Source: Leptidea sinapis
Taxonomy: Eukaryota; Arthropoda; Insecta; Lepidoptera; Pieridae
Direction of reading: 5' to 3'
DNA length: 64,000 nt
Assembly (NCBI RefSeq): GCF_905404315.1
Contig: NC_066312.1
Coordinates: 20,075,001 to 20,139,000 of the forward strand
Positions 22,862 to 33,680 of the stretch are shown here, one piece after another. The translations under genes were made by a program, and so were the position numbers. The notes under the pieces are model-generated. The model ran no database searches. It was given only the letters and a program-made list of their open reading frames with translations, and had not been told where the DNA came from. How positions within the stretch are numbered: position 1 is the first letter of the stretch; the number at the start of each line of letters is the position of its first letter.

Positions 22862-22985
22862 AAACGAGCATGTGGATCACATGATGCGAAGTGATCACCG
22901 CCGCCCTCATTCTTTTGCAACACTAGAGGAATCATAGCCAGCCTTTTAAAAAGGTGTACGCATTTCTTTAAAGGTATTTTCAAAG
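22862..22985 (-). repeat. LINE-A 3' tail fragment
   Basis: AAACGAGCATGTGGATCACA, AAGTGATCACCGCCGCCCTC and CTTTTGCAACACTAGAGGAA match the LINE-A tail in reverse, followed by the GGTGTACGCATTTCTTTAAA segment. Confidence 0.75.
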
Positions 22986-23700
22986 TAATATTAAATCTAT
23001 TTTACAATTAATTAAATTGAGAGGTTTTGCTAAATTGTGCAGCTTGGAATTAGAGTGCTGTATTGTCTTAACAGTCTATTCAGTGGAGAGTTATATCCGG
23101 GATTAGAGTGTGCTTGATTAGGTTGGTTTACATTTTGCGAGTTCAGGGGCTCTTTGCATGTAAATATTTAACGTACACCGCAGTTGTGGACATTCCAACA
23201 CTCCATTACCAATTACAATAATTATATATGATACTATAATATCATAGATACGCCTACAATCCTCTAAATATATTATCTTAAGATATATAAGCGTCCTACA
23301 ATAGTTGTCATTGTCTAGTCATAAGGTGAATCAATTATTTTTTAATAATCTAAATGTGTTATAGTAACGGTTCCAAGCAATAGAAAAATACTCAAGAAAA
23401 TTATTCTTATTCTTCAATTGCTTCCGTAGAAATAATACTGAAAGAATAAACTACAAGGGAGAACAAAAACTAATGCATGTGTTATGATAAATTAAAATTG
23501 AAGGCAGAAACCAAGAAACTACCAAGAGTTAGTGGCATGGTTTGATGTTAGTATACCCACAATAAGGACTCATTTAACATTGAATTTAAAAAAAAATCTC
23601 AAACAATTGCCCTTAATTTTACTGACTTCCAAAGAAAAAAACGCGTTGAACCTTTTAAAATTGCCACTAAGAAAATTGAAATGGCAAAGAAAAAGTTATT
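22986..23700. other. No gene seen
   Basis: Open segments around 23532-23795 are lysine- and leucine-rich AT artefacts without a motif. Confidence 0.4.
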
Positions 23701-24250
23701 TGTTTTACCCCGATTTTCGAAAATCGAGCTTTCATCAGATCTCGTACGTGTCGTTACGCCTGTACGTATATGTGTGTGTGTATGGATGTATGTAAGCCTC
23801 TTATAACCTTTGAACGGCTGGACTGATTTCATCGCGGTTGGCGCCACTCGAAAGGGCTTGACCAAACTTAGATTTCGAATACAATTCGGACCAGTAGATT
23901 TTAAGAAAGCTCAAAAAACTACAAAAATTTTTATAATGTTTTTTTTTTAATAATTCTTAAACGGCTTTATCGATCGATTTAAAAAAGTAATCGGCTCTTA
24001 ACATCAAATAACTACGTTGATCGCAATAAATCCGGTCAATATCGGTTGATTTTTTGTGAGTTATCGTTGACGAAAGCAAACCGAAAAAAGTGTTTTTTTG
24101 GAATCACTTCGAAATTCCGAGTTCGATAAAATGAAACTCAAAGATTCTACATGAGGCTGAAAAAACTGCGTTGAACGCTGGAGCGAGAAAATCGGTGTAT
24201 TCATTCAAAAGTAATTGCGGTTTAAAAATTTATAAAATAGGAATTTATTT
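23701..24250. repeat. Probable dispersed repeat
   Basis: TACGTATATGTGTGTGTGTA, AACCTTTGAACGGCTGGACT, GATTTCATCGCGGTTGG and AACGGCTTTATCGATCGATT resemble the 'temperature-like' repeats with GTTATAACTTTTGAAC-type text found across insect genomes. This is from recollection; there is only one copy in the window and no visible termini. Confidence 0.35.
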
Positions 24251-24409
24251 AACCTTTATCAGACTTTTGAGATCAAAGAACTCAATATGTATCACAAATA
24301 AAATATAGACCTCGAAGAGCTCAAAATCGTTATAAGTACAATTTGAAGCATTTAGTTATAAAATTAACGGGAACTTGCAGGGATGGCCATTAGGGTCAAC
24401 CGTTTTCCT

Positions 24410-24450
24410 CATATTTTTATGGAAAAGGAGGACAAACAAGCCTACTGGTC
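24410..24450 (-). repeat. Short LINE-A tail stub
   Basis: TTTTTATGGAAAAGGAGGAC and AAACAAGCCTACTGGTCA match the last 45 bases of LINE-A in reverse; the copy is extremely truncated. Confidence 0.65.
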
Positions 24451-24559
24451 ATCGTTAAAATGCCAGTCAATTATTTTCAAGGTGAATTATTTTATTATTT
24501 CACGGTTAGAACAAATTAATATAATTTGATGGATGCCATAAAACATTTAAGAAGAAGAC

Positions 24560-24710
24560 GGAAGACGCAGTGTTTGTAGGCCCCACAAGATAGACCGACG
24601 ATCTGGTCAAGATCGCCGGAATACGTTGGATGAGGCCAGCGCAGGACCGATCGTCATGGCGATGTTTTGGAGGCCTTTGTTCAGCATTGGACGTCTTCCG
24701 GCTGAAATAA
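24560..24710 (+). repeat. RTE-like LINE C-terminal fragment
   Basis: GACCGACGATCTGGTCAAGA, CGCCGGAATACGTTGGATGA and GCGCAGGACCGATCGTCATG parallel the copy at 6815-7131. The frame reads RWTDDLV-like then RWMRPAQDRSSWR. Only the end of the element is left. Confidence 0.75.
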
Positions 24711-25487
24711 AGATGATAAAACATTTTGCAAAAATTACCTATGGACGGATGGACGGTAAGGACTAGGTAAGCGATTACTTATTCTTAACATGCCGATGCG
24801 TAATTATTTATGAATATTTTATTATACTGTATATATATTAGCAAAATATATATATTATTAAAAAAAGCGCAAAAAATCGCCATTTATTTTCGAAGCGGTA
24901 GTAGTATCTAGTAATTCTAAGGGAATCAATTTTGAGGAAATAAATGCTTTTTATGGCTTTTACGCCTTTAATGACAAATCGAATCTTACCCTCAACACCT
25001 GCTGTACCAACGCCCTAAAAATTTTACTAAAATTACGATGCATATAAATGTATAATAAATTTATAATATAATAAATTTCATAGAATAAATTTGTTATATT
25101 TATTAAAAACCTTTACCTACCTTGCATGAAATGTAGATAATAATTAGTACAAGTAATTTACGATTTTTATAGCAAACACTACCTACATGTTTAATGGGAA
25201 CTCGAGTCGAACAAAATATATAAAAGACGAAACAAACAACTGCACGTGGTTTCATGTTTGGTTCTTGGTAATTCAGGTTACCTTACATACTCCAGAATTA
25301 CTTTCCTTGTTCTTTGAATCTGTGGTGCTTTCATAACCGTGACATATAAATTATTAGAGAAAAGTTCGTAGGCGCGCGGCCCGTAGCGAGTTTCTATATA
25401 ATAATTATTTTTAAAATGAATGACTTTTTGCATTTAGGTTTTGTTTATTACAAAACCAAAAGCAAAGCAAGCAAAATGGGTAGGGGT
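24711..25487. other. No gene seen
   Basis: AT-rich; a run of alternating TA near 24830-24855. No supported feature. Confidence 0.4.
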
Positions 25488-25539
25488 AGCTGAACGTCCT
25501 GCTCGTCTCGTCCCTTATTTTCACAAAGAAAAAAAAAAG
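25488..25539 (+). repeat. SINE/LINE-B tail stub
   Basis: AGCTGAACGTCCTGCTCGTC, TCGTCCCTTATTTTCAC and an interrupted A run make a copy reduced to the shared tail. Confidence 0.8.
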
Positions 25540-25767
25540 ATAAATGAACCAATACATCGCACTTAAATGCGATTATATCATACAATTTAATATACCTATT
25601 AACAATTTTAATTATAATTAACAATTGATAGACCGAATCCTTAAGCAATATGCTATTCTTTTATATCGCCTCTTCGAATACAAAATCTTGTACTTACTAA
25701 AAAAATATTATTCAATTAAAATATCATATTATACCTTTGTATGATAAATAAACAGATCAAGTATTGA

Positions 25768-25870
25768 AACACTTGGCCCGTGGGGCACGGAGTGTTTCGC
25801 TTCTACACGAGGGATCCTCAGGAGATGTTGACTCGTCAAACTCTGGCACGAGACTGAGTGGTCTCTCACT
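25768..25870 (+). repeat. Retroelement-derived fragment with ETLGPWG motif
   Basis: One plus frame reads SSIETLGPWGTE, a motif I associate with a conserved C-terminal segment of retroelement proteins in many invertebrates. The remainder is decayed. A second instance is at 55365-55612. Confidence 0.35.
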
Positions 25871-25994
25871 GATGAATCTCATACTACATTCTGGATACTT
25901 ATCGTTTAATTTTTAAAAGGTTATTGATTTCATTTTAGTGATTAGGTAACGTACTTTCGATATCAGTTTAAAGTTTTTTGATATCTGTTAAATT

Positions 25995-27274
25995 GTTACC
26001 CCGAGTATACACCAAGGTATTATACACGTATTTGACAAGTTTGATGCAAATTACAAATACAAGTTGTATGCAATGTTTTCAAAATACAAAAACATACAAC
26101 CCGTGGTAGACAATATTTGTATTAAACTTGTCTGATGTAATTGTTTGTCACCTATTAGTTGTCTACATGTATGTGATCTCATGTTTTATACTTGTTGTAG
26201 GCTTGAAGCTAAACTTGTTTAAAACATGTCAATGCGGAATTTAATGAATTTGACAACACAATTGACTACTGGTACAGACAATAGAAAGTGAAGGTACTGC
26301 GTAACTTTGCTTCATGAGTGCAGTATACTTGTACATCATACAGAATGAAGGAAATTCAAGAAAACCACCCAAGTACTGGTCGCGATCATTTTTAAGGAGA
26401 CGACAGCAAGGAGGGGCCTAGCGTTCTTTATTGAATGTTTTAAGAATAGAAGACATAAATTCAGATTCAGAATTTTTTTAGAATGAGACCAGTAAATTTG
26501 GATAATTTACTTCAAAAAGTTGCACCATACTTTTCTTAGCAGAATTCACAGTATCGAGATGCCATCACTCACCGTCACCTGGTGATACATGATCACTGAC
26601 GCACACATTTTCTTGCAATACCAGAGAAATCATAGGAGCGTCGCCGGCCTTGATGGAAGGCGTCGGCGCTTTTTTTTTGTTACTTTAAGCCGTTTATTTA
26701 AAATTTCTAGCTACCTGAGACTCTTATTCTGCTTTGTATTTGCATCAGATATCAATCGTAAAATGTAGTTAATGCATTACCTCATGCCTGCGAGACGATT
26801 ATAAAAGTATCGAAAGAATATCTTAATATAAGCCGAGATAAATATTGCTAATAAAGCTTATGTCTTTGACCACTCCATTGATTTTCTTCTTTTCCATTAA
26901 AAAAAAACGGTCTGTCCGGTAAATGTTTAAAACTTTATCCAACAAGCATGGATTGAGTATAAAACCTGTTTTTAATAAGTATTAAACACAAACTTCCATA
27001 AAATTAACAATACTTGTTAAAAACATTTATGTTTTATGTTGGTGTGAACGCTGTCAATGTATCAGACTGTAACAAATAAGTCTCAGATCTATATTAGAAC
27101 GTCAATGTGTTTTATACTTGTATAAAAAGTTTTTGGCAACACAATGTGAATGCAAGAATGTTTCAGATAATTACAATACATGTTAATAACAAATAATTAT
27201 GTATTCACAAGTATTCTACAAGTTTTATATAAAACAAGTTTTTGACTTGTTTCTCGGTGTAAAGGAGGGGTAAC
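25995..27274. mobile_element. Putative DNA element with GTTACCCC ends
   Basis: GTTACCCC at 25995 and its complement GGGGTAAC at 27267-27274 end a 1280-base block; the outer 21 bases match at about 16 positions when folded. The ends are packed with ACTTGT/ACAAGT hexamers (at least eight on each side), like subterminal transposase sites. There is no coding frame. A LINE-A tail fragment is nested at 26570-26676. No target duplication was clear. Confidence 0.45.
26570..26676 (-). repeat. LINE-A 3' tail fragment
   Basis: CGTCACCTGGTGATACATGA, CACACATTTTCTTGCAATAC and GGAGCGTCGCCGGCCTTGAT match the LINE-A tail in reverse, ending at a T run. Confidence 0.75.
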
Positions 27275-27993
27275 GGAATAATCGCTTGGTCACACTTAAC
27301 GATTACATCCCGTATATATATTGAATAAGACTGGGCTGTTAGGCTCGGCGTTGTATCGCCTGTTCGGTTACCCGTCTTTATCGACGGCTCAGGGGGTCTA
27401 CTCTCTTTGTCCGAATCGAAACTTCATAAACAAGCGAAATTTAAACGAAACTTCGATAGTGACCCTACTCTATTTTGTTTTCGGATGTTTCCGACGTACT
27501 TCGGAACTATAGACAATATTCGCGAACGAATGGTGAACGATTGAAATGAATTTTAATTGTATCTGACTAATATGAAGAGTACTATCTCATGGCCATCAAA
27601 AATATCTGTATTATAAACGCAATGTAAACATGTCAAATTAGTACTTCAGATTTTTCTTTGAATTCTTTAAAAAGTCTATTAGAAAGTTTCAAGTAATTAT
27701 CAGTTATATTCTTATTTGTTTTTTTCCCTAAAAATATTGCCTCTACATATAACCATCCTTTTCAAGGTACATCGTGCCAAAAACATATGCACATACGATG
27801 ATGAAGCTATACCTTTTAATTTATATGTCTGAGTAAATACTCTTAGTTAGCTGTAAGTAAGTTTTTTGTTATAATAAAATAAAATAAATTATGTTCTTTT
27901 TATTAATAAAAATATTAAACTTTTTTTAAAATTTCTATCCTTTCTAACAGTTGTACTAATGTAGCTCATGCTCTTCGACCTACCTGTAGAGGT

Positions 27994-28107
27994 TTAGGTG
28001 AAGATGCAGCTGATTAAGAGGGTACCCGTGAACTCATCCTCTGTGAACTCGGGAATAGTAATACCACCCTTGATACAAAACTTATGTAAAATACAGCATG
28101 CTATAAT
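27994..28107 (-). pseudogene. Harbinger-like transposase C-terminal remnant
   Basis: The 37-residue segment contains IIACCILHKFCIKGG and then an acidic tail (EFTEDEF) before a stop. I-I-x-C-C-I-L-H-x-x is a well-known C-terminal motif of PIF/Harbinger transposases, a nuclear DDE-type enzyme family. The catalytic DDE residues are not present in this fragment. The reading frame is clean from 28107 to the TAA at 27994-27996. It may be a last exon, or simply the part kept after internal deletion. Confidence 0.55.
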
Positions 28108-28134
28108 TTATTTTATTCTGTAATTTCTTACAAA

Positions 28135-28260
28135 CTAAGTCGGGAATTTCAATAATATTAAATTGATTGCATAAGCGGCGACGATTTCTTCTAATGTTCG
28201 TAAACGTTCGTAATGTTCTTCACGTAGAGCAGCCTTGATCAATAGCATTCTTGAAACCAT
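28135..28260 (-). pseudogene. Possible Harbinger-like N-terminal remnant
   Basis: A 41-codon frame from ATG at 28260 to TAG at 28135 reads MVSRMLLIKAALREEHYERL, then RTLEEIVAAYAIN, a helix-like, charged sequence. Its place upstream of the C-terminal remnant on the same strand suggests the start of the same transposase, but I do not recognise the sequence by itself. It could also be the end of a second element-encoded protein. Confidence 0.35.
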
Positions 28261-28711
28261 TTCATGCTTATTTGAAACAAAATACACACAAATGAGATTA
28301 AAAGGAATAACATCTTTGGTTTCGTCAAATTGACGTTAAAATTGTAATATGTAATAAATTAAAAACAAACAGCTGTCATCTTCATATTTTCGTTCGGAAC
28401 GTAAATGAATTAGAGTAGGTTGAGAAATTCGAAATGTTAAGCAATGACGTTCGGGTCGAAACTTCAAAACGATTGGAACCGTAGCAGGAAACATCCGAAA
28501 CTTCAATCGAAACTTCGTTGTTCGTTGAATTAGAGTAAACCTACAGGTTAACTGATGCGATACATTGTATGCAATACTAACTACAATATGTTATACACAA
28601 ACATGTATCGTAAATAAATGTATTACTACATTATATGAATATGAACATAGTTTCCACTTCTGCCGTGCGGTAACCACACACTGTTTTTACATGGGTGAAA
28701 ATTATATATTA

Positions 28712-28741
28712 ACTAGCTGACCCGACAGACGTTGTTCTGTG
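28712..28741 (+). repeat. Repeat scrap adjoining a LINE-A tail
   Basis: ACTAGCTGACCCGACAGACG followed by TTGTTCTGT is a string I recall as recurrent in insect genomes; here it marks the junction about 35 bases before a LINE-A tail copy. Confidence 0.4.
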
Positions 28742-28776
28742 CATTATAAATAAATTACTGTTTTTTTATGTATTTG

Positions 28777-29000
28777 CTTTCTTCCTCGTACCACGAAGCT
28801 GTGGAATGAGCTTCCTTGTGCGGTGTTTCCGGGACGATACGACATGGGTACCTTCAAGAAATGCGCGTACACCTTCCTTAAAGGCCGGCAACGCTCTTGT
28901 GATTCCTCTGGTGTTGCAGGAGAGTGTGGACGGCGGTGATCACTTAACACCAGGTGACCCGTACGCTCGTTTGTCCTCCTATTCCATAAAAAAAAAAAAA
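28777..29000 (+). mobile_element. LINE-A, severely 5'-truncated copy with poly(A)
   Basis: The plus strand reads the LINE-A C-terminus (FLPRTTKLWNELPCAVFP region; here CTTTCTTCCTCGTACCACGA onward), the tail CGGCGGTGATCACTTAACAC and CTCCTATTCCAT, and an A run to about 29000. It is one of the least decayed tails in the window. Confidence 0.9.
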
Positions 29001-29032
29001 TTTCATAACACCAAGAATTATTTTGTAAAATA

Positions 29033-29086
29033 TGCTCCCTGTCAATGACGTTCTATATTATGTATAGAACGTCATTTGCTCCCTGT
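29033..29086. repeat. Hairpin between 10-base direct repeats
   Basis: TGCTCCCTGT occurs at 29033-29042 and 29077-29086. Between them is a perfect 14-base inverted repeat, AATGACGTTCTATA (29044-29057) and TATAGAACGTCATT (29063-29076), with a five-base loop. Confidence 0.8.
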
Positions 29087-29818
29087 TGTTAACTATAACG
29101 AAATGGTTTCTCAGTAGAACCGTCAAATCGTGTGTCAATAAATTCTCTCACAGAAAATATTTCTATACAAAACAAATATTGGAAATGAAAATAATTATTG
29201 GTCCCAAATCGAAATATGAAGTATCCTATCTCTCAAGTTGGACTAGACTACACTCCATGAAGTAATGCCCATTTAAATCCGTTCATTAGTTTAGAAGTCC
29301 ATCGCTAACAAACAACGTGTCTGGTAATTTATATATATTAAGATTATTGAATTAGATAGTTTTGTACAGTTTTGAGTAAGTGAGCAATAACAGAAACACT
29401 TTAATGCTACCACCGTACTGCTATCCTATAAAGTACGTATAAACAAATGACAGTCGTATAAGTATAAAAACCAGACATTTTATAATAATGGGTAAGAAAA
29501 AATAATACGTCTATTCGCACTTAATGTATCTAGTAGTCAAAGACATTTTATTTAATACATTTCATGAGAAAAGAATCCGTACTTATTACAACAAGCTCTT
29601 GCAATTTTACTTAGTTTGCGCTGAACATGGCTTGGAAATTCACAAGAGACTCTACTTTTCCAAGTTGGATGATAAGTAATATAATAACATTTTTACTGTC
29701 ACTAGAGCTTTATAATTGCAGCACTAAGCTCTGGTGTCTTTCTATATTTGTCTAAATGAAGTTAATGCAAAATGGTAAATAATAATACCACAATGCTGCC
29801 TATTTTTGTGTGTGCGTG
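29087..29818. other. No gene seen
   Basis: No supported feature. Confidence 0.4.
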
Positions 29819-30003
29819 TTTCGATCTGAAGGGCGCGGTAGCTAGTGAAATTACTGGGCAAATAAAACTTAACATCTTATGTCTCAGCGCAGTTGTAATG
29901 CCATTCAGAAGTTTTTGGGTTTTTCAAGAATCCCGAGTGGCACTGCATTGTAATGGACAGGGCGTATCAATTACCATCAACTGAACGTCCAGCTCATCTC
30001 GTC
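29819..30003 (+). mobile_element. Dispersed SINE copy, truncated at both ends
   Basis: TTTCGATCTGAAGGGCGCGG, GTAGCTAGTGAAATTACTGG, TTTTTGGGTTTTTCAAGAAT and CAACTGAACGTCCAGCTCAT match the SINE; the tail stops at CTCGTCAGG without poly(A). Confidence 0.85.
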
Positions 30004-31084
30004 AGGTTCACCATAAGTTAAGTTAATACAAATATAGTGATAAGTAAATTAATCAAATGTTATTAATTTAAGCAAAATTGCATATTCTATCCCTAAGCAA
30101 GGTTGATTAAGACGTCAGTATAATATTGTTCTCGTATTCCTGCCCTCGATATAATTTGATATACGTTATATATATTGATATATACTCGTATAAGTTTGGT
30201 AAACGAGTAAATCACTTCGATATTATTTTATTTCGCCTATTTGTTGTTTTGGTTTCAATTGGTGCTGCAGCGTTATATTTTAGCGATATTTCAAAAAATA
30301 ATGTGCAGTGAGGTTGGTACTCTCAAATAAATACTTAATATTATATTAACATTTATTGATATAGGATCCTTTTGAACTATAGACGTATTTATCTATTAGC
30401 CATAATTTTAATTATGAATAAAAGTATTAGACGAATTAATAAAAATTACTTAAAGGAATATGGTTAAAGACCTGTATACATATAACATTAACATTAGCAT
30501 TATTTTGATGAAGCACTGATCTACAGTATATTACTCTTAGTACAGCGTAATGATAACAGTATTTTCATTCTTTTTTCAAATTAATCAACTTGCTATTTAC
30601 ATTTTTTAAAATATTACTTGCTATATATGCTATCATAATTATTATAATAAAAAATTTTACTTCCCGTATTTTTTGGTTTTAATAATTATGCTCCACTGCA
30701 TAACAGCAATGAAATGAAATGTTCAGCCAAGCGGCAGAACCCTTGGTTGTGGGTAAGCATTGTCATATTATATTAAATGAACAAACACATTAAGCTCTGC
30801 TATCCCTAGTGCATAAACAGTGTATTCAAAGTTTGACAAATGAATATTTTTAAAACATTACGAGGTGTATTATTTTCATTATATTAAAGTTTTGAATGTT
30901 AAATATAAGAAAAACCAGTGAAAAACTACATTTGCAGATACTCAATATTATTAAAATGATAATGATAATATTATTTTTATGATGATATACCTTTTTAAAT
31001 TATTAGTTTACAATATGTAATTGATTGTTTCTTGCATATACCCGACTTATTTACAGTGAATGCGAATTGATTTTAATACTGCAA
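30004..31084. other. No gene seen
   Basis: AT-rich. A 61-codon open frame at 30126-30311 contains a hydrophobic stretch (LFRLFVVLVSIGAAALYF) but has no recognisable context. Confidence 0.4.
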
Positions 31085-31364
31085 TCGTTAATCTTTTGAG
31101 CTTTTTTACACGCTGTTTATTAGCTGTATGTTTGTTTGTAACTGACTCACTTGGGTGCGATTATGATCCAATTTGAATGGCCATATTTCGTTCAAACTTC
31201 GGGATTGTCTTTCCGAATTCGTCCTTGGGATAATACTGCACCTACGGCATAATTACTATATTATCAATGGTTACTATCAATGGTTGACCGCCAAGCGATT
31301 TAATTTCTTTCGGATTTTTGGGACCGGAATATTTGGAAACGAACTTGATTTAGTCTTAATTTTG
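31085..31364. repeat. Probable dispersed repeat
   Basis: ACGCTGTTTATTAGCTGTAT, GTTTGTTTGTAACTGACTCA, GGGTGCGATTATGATCCAAT and GGCCATATTTCGTTCAAACT match, from memory, a common lepidopteran repeat. It directly adjoins a gypsy fragment and may have truncated it. Confidence 0.4.
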
Positions 31365-32190
31365 TAAGATACCATTATCCGCTATAGATTTACCTGAATA
31401 AGTTACTTCGCGGCGTAAATACTCGCAATTATCTGGTGAAAGTTTTTCATTACATTCCCGAACATTTTTGAATACTTAATTTAATTTTTCTATATGTGAC
31501 GTAAGAGTTGGACTATGACGCAACCGTCGGAATAAACACAGAAATGTTGTCCTTGTACACCTGAAAGTACGGTATTTATAAGGAGTTCAAACTTAGATCG
31601 TGTACTTTTGAGTCCAAATGGCATTCTAGTGAATTCTTAATGACCCATAATAATACAAATGTATTAATATTGATGAAACCAGTTTTTTTTGCATCAACAG
31701 GATATAGTTTAATTTGATGAAATCCAGTTACAAGGTGAATAGTAAAATATTTCTAATGACCTAATTGATATAAAATATCTGTAATTAATAGAATAAGAAA
31801 ACTATTTTCTTTGATTAACGCGAGAGTTACACGCACGCAATTGTACTGTTACAATACAGTTACAATTTTAAAAGTGTTTTATTCGAAGAATTGGACAAGT
31901 TTCATTATCATTGAAGTCGTTAAAAGGCGATGATAGTCGATAACTACGCGCCATTTCTTTGGACCAGAGCCATCTATCATTTTTGGAACAACACAAGCAG
32001 TTGCACTCCACGGCGAAATTAAATTTCGGGTAAAATTTTGATCAAGCATCTTCTTAATTTAATAATTTGTGAAATTTTACGTTAAGCAGCTGATTTCCCC
32101 GTATTAATTGAATGTTCTAAGGCATTGGTATGCGTTAAGGGGTCACCATCATGATAAAGAATAGCACAATAATTTGATATAAATTATAAA
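31365..32190 (-). pseudogene. Ty3/gypsy-like reverse transcriptase, decayed
   Basis: Read on the minus strand across several frames: PLTHTNALEHSINTGKSAA (about 32088-32150), then SPWSA-like text and GPKKWRVVIDYHRL (about 31923-31970), VTGFHQIKLYPVDAKKTGF (about 31685-31750), MPFGLK-like text (about 31620), VYSDG at the position of the YxDD box (about 31530) and LSPDNCEYLRREVTYSGKSI (about 31380-31445). This order is diagnostic of Ty3/gypsy pol. The catalytic box has become YSDG and frameshifts and stops occur throughout, so the fragment is inactive. No LTR, protease or integrase was found around it. Confidence 0.75.
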
Positions 32191-33302
32191 AGAGATTGCC
32201 TTCCATCATTAATAAGGTGCTCATGTCTAATTTGACTTAGTACGTGATTAATACAACCTGAAGGACTCTTTGAAATCGAGCTAACAGAGCTATCATTTTA
32301 ATAGTGATCAACAGGGGTTAAATTTACCTTAAATCCTTTCATAAATATATTCAATTATAATAATATTAAAACTGACACAGTAACCGTATTATTTGACTTT
32401 AATGAACAAATCCAATTCGATATGTATAATGTATAATATTCCATCGCTTATATTATTTTGATCTAAAACGAGAGCTTTGCGTAAAGTATGTCTCTTTAAC
32501 TATGCTTATTTATATGAAATAAGGATTTATATGATATAAAGTAGGAATATTAAATAATATCAGCAAAGAATGCCCATGTCAAGATATAAGGCCTGAAGTA
32601 TAATAAATTTTTGGAATTAAATATTGCAAAAAGGCTGTTCCAATTATTCCATCATATATTAAATTTATCTCGTCCTTAATAACGTGAAATTTATATACAA
32701 ATGATTCGTAACACAAATTAAACGATTTTGTGATTAATATAAATTAATAAGAGTGTAGATAGAAAAAAAATGTATTTTATTTTAAAAAAGCGTGGGGTGC
32801 TTTTTAAAAGTTGCCGCTTTCCGCCTCCATCGAGGATAATAAATAGCATCAGCTGAACGTTCTACTCGTCTCGTCCCTTATTTTCATAAAAAAAAAAAAC
32901 AACTTTATGTAACACTATTCGTAATCTAAATTTATTAAAATTTATTTCCTATTTTTTAGTTCAGTTTTGTATAAAAAGCGTGTTTATTAGTTATTTTAAA
33001 CTATTATTTATTAGTTTAAATCCTTAACTATTCCTCCTATATATTTCCTTGGCATCACCGCAAAAATGTACACGCCTGATGTCATCTGATAAAGGCATAC
33101 TCGCGGCATGGCTTTGAGCGGCCCGCTACGGCTCAGATGTCGAGACATTACTGGAATTGCTGTCGTGGTTATTGTTTGCGGCATTCGCGTATACTATAGA
33201 TTTTATTCTTACTTCGAAAAGTAATATTATAAATATGAATATTCGATTGAGAGTTAGAAATATTATAATTATTATTGTAACTTTTATGAAATAGGTTTTT
33301 TG
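32191..33302. other. No gene; short SINE tail inside
   Basis: AT-rich except 33030-33190, which is GC-richer without an assignable frame. Confidence 0.4.
32846..32899 (+). repeat. SINE/LINE-B tail stub with poly(A)
   Basis: CATCAGCTGAACGTTCTACT, CGTCTCGTCCCTTATTTTCA and an A run; only the shared tail is present. Confidence 0.8.
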
Positions 33303-33581
33303 ATGGATTATTTTGAATATGATAGGCCCTATGAGAAAATTCATATTAATAAGTTTTATAACATTCTGAATGACTATGGCCTGATTTCTTACATATTAAA
33401 AAAAAAGTTTGAAGATTTTGAGAATGTTTTGCAAGATTATAGAGATTTCCCTCTTGGACGGCTAAGGTTATCGCTCTATTTAATGATTTCAATGACTGTT
33501 TTCGCCAAACGTAGAGATTTTAAATTCTTTCAAATTAAGCCATGTATTAAAGTTTTTAGACAACATGCGATTAGGGCTTGA
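33303..33581 (+). CDS. Hypothetical 92-residue frame, doubtful
   Basis: ATG at 33303 opens a frame of 92 residues ending at TGA 33579-33581. It is rich in F, L, Y and K, for example MDYFEYDRPYEKIHINKF. No motif, signal peptide or splice context supports it. It lies just left of a long direct repeat that flanks an RTE insertion, and the antisense strand is also open over part of it. It may be a random frame in AT-rich DNA or an exon remnant. Confidence 0.15.
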   Translation: MDYFEYDRPYEKIHINKFYNILNDYGLISYILKKKFEDFENVLQDYRDFPLGRLRLSLYLMISMTVFAKRRDFKFFQIKPCIKVFRQHAIRA

Positions 33582-33594
33582 TCTTTTAACTGGG

Positions 33595-33680
33595 ATATTA
33601 TAAATTTACACAAAATATATTGCTGATCGGTTGTGGAGAGTGATACGATGAAATTACGATAATGCTTATAATGATTCCTT
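33595..33680. repeat. 86-base direct repeat, left copy
   Basis: TATTATAAATTTACACAAAA through GATCGGTTGTGGAGAGTGAT and AAATTACGATAATGCTTATA to ATGATTCCTT. It matches 35266-35351 with a constant offset of 1671 and about three mismatches in the core. Confidence 0.9.

Larger units (their letters stand above)
27395..28541 (-). mobile_element. Internally deleted PIF/Harbinger-like DNA transposon
   Basis: The ends carry GGTCTACTCT (27395) and AGAGTAAACC (28532-28541), imperfect inverted repeats. Inside them a perfect inverted pair TCGGATGTTTCC (27481-27492) and GGAAACATCCGA (28487-28498), and several GAAACTTCG motifs, extend the symmetry. Two minus-strand coding remnants lie between (28135-28260 and 27994-28107), in the order expected for the start and end of a transposase with the catalytic middle missing. 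This fits a non-autonomous deletion derivative. Confidence 0.55.
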
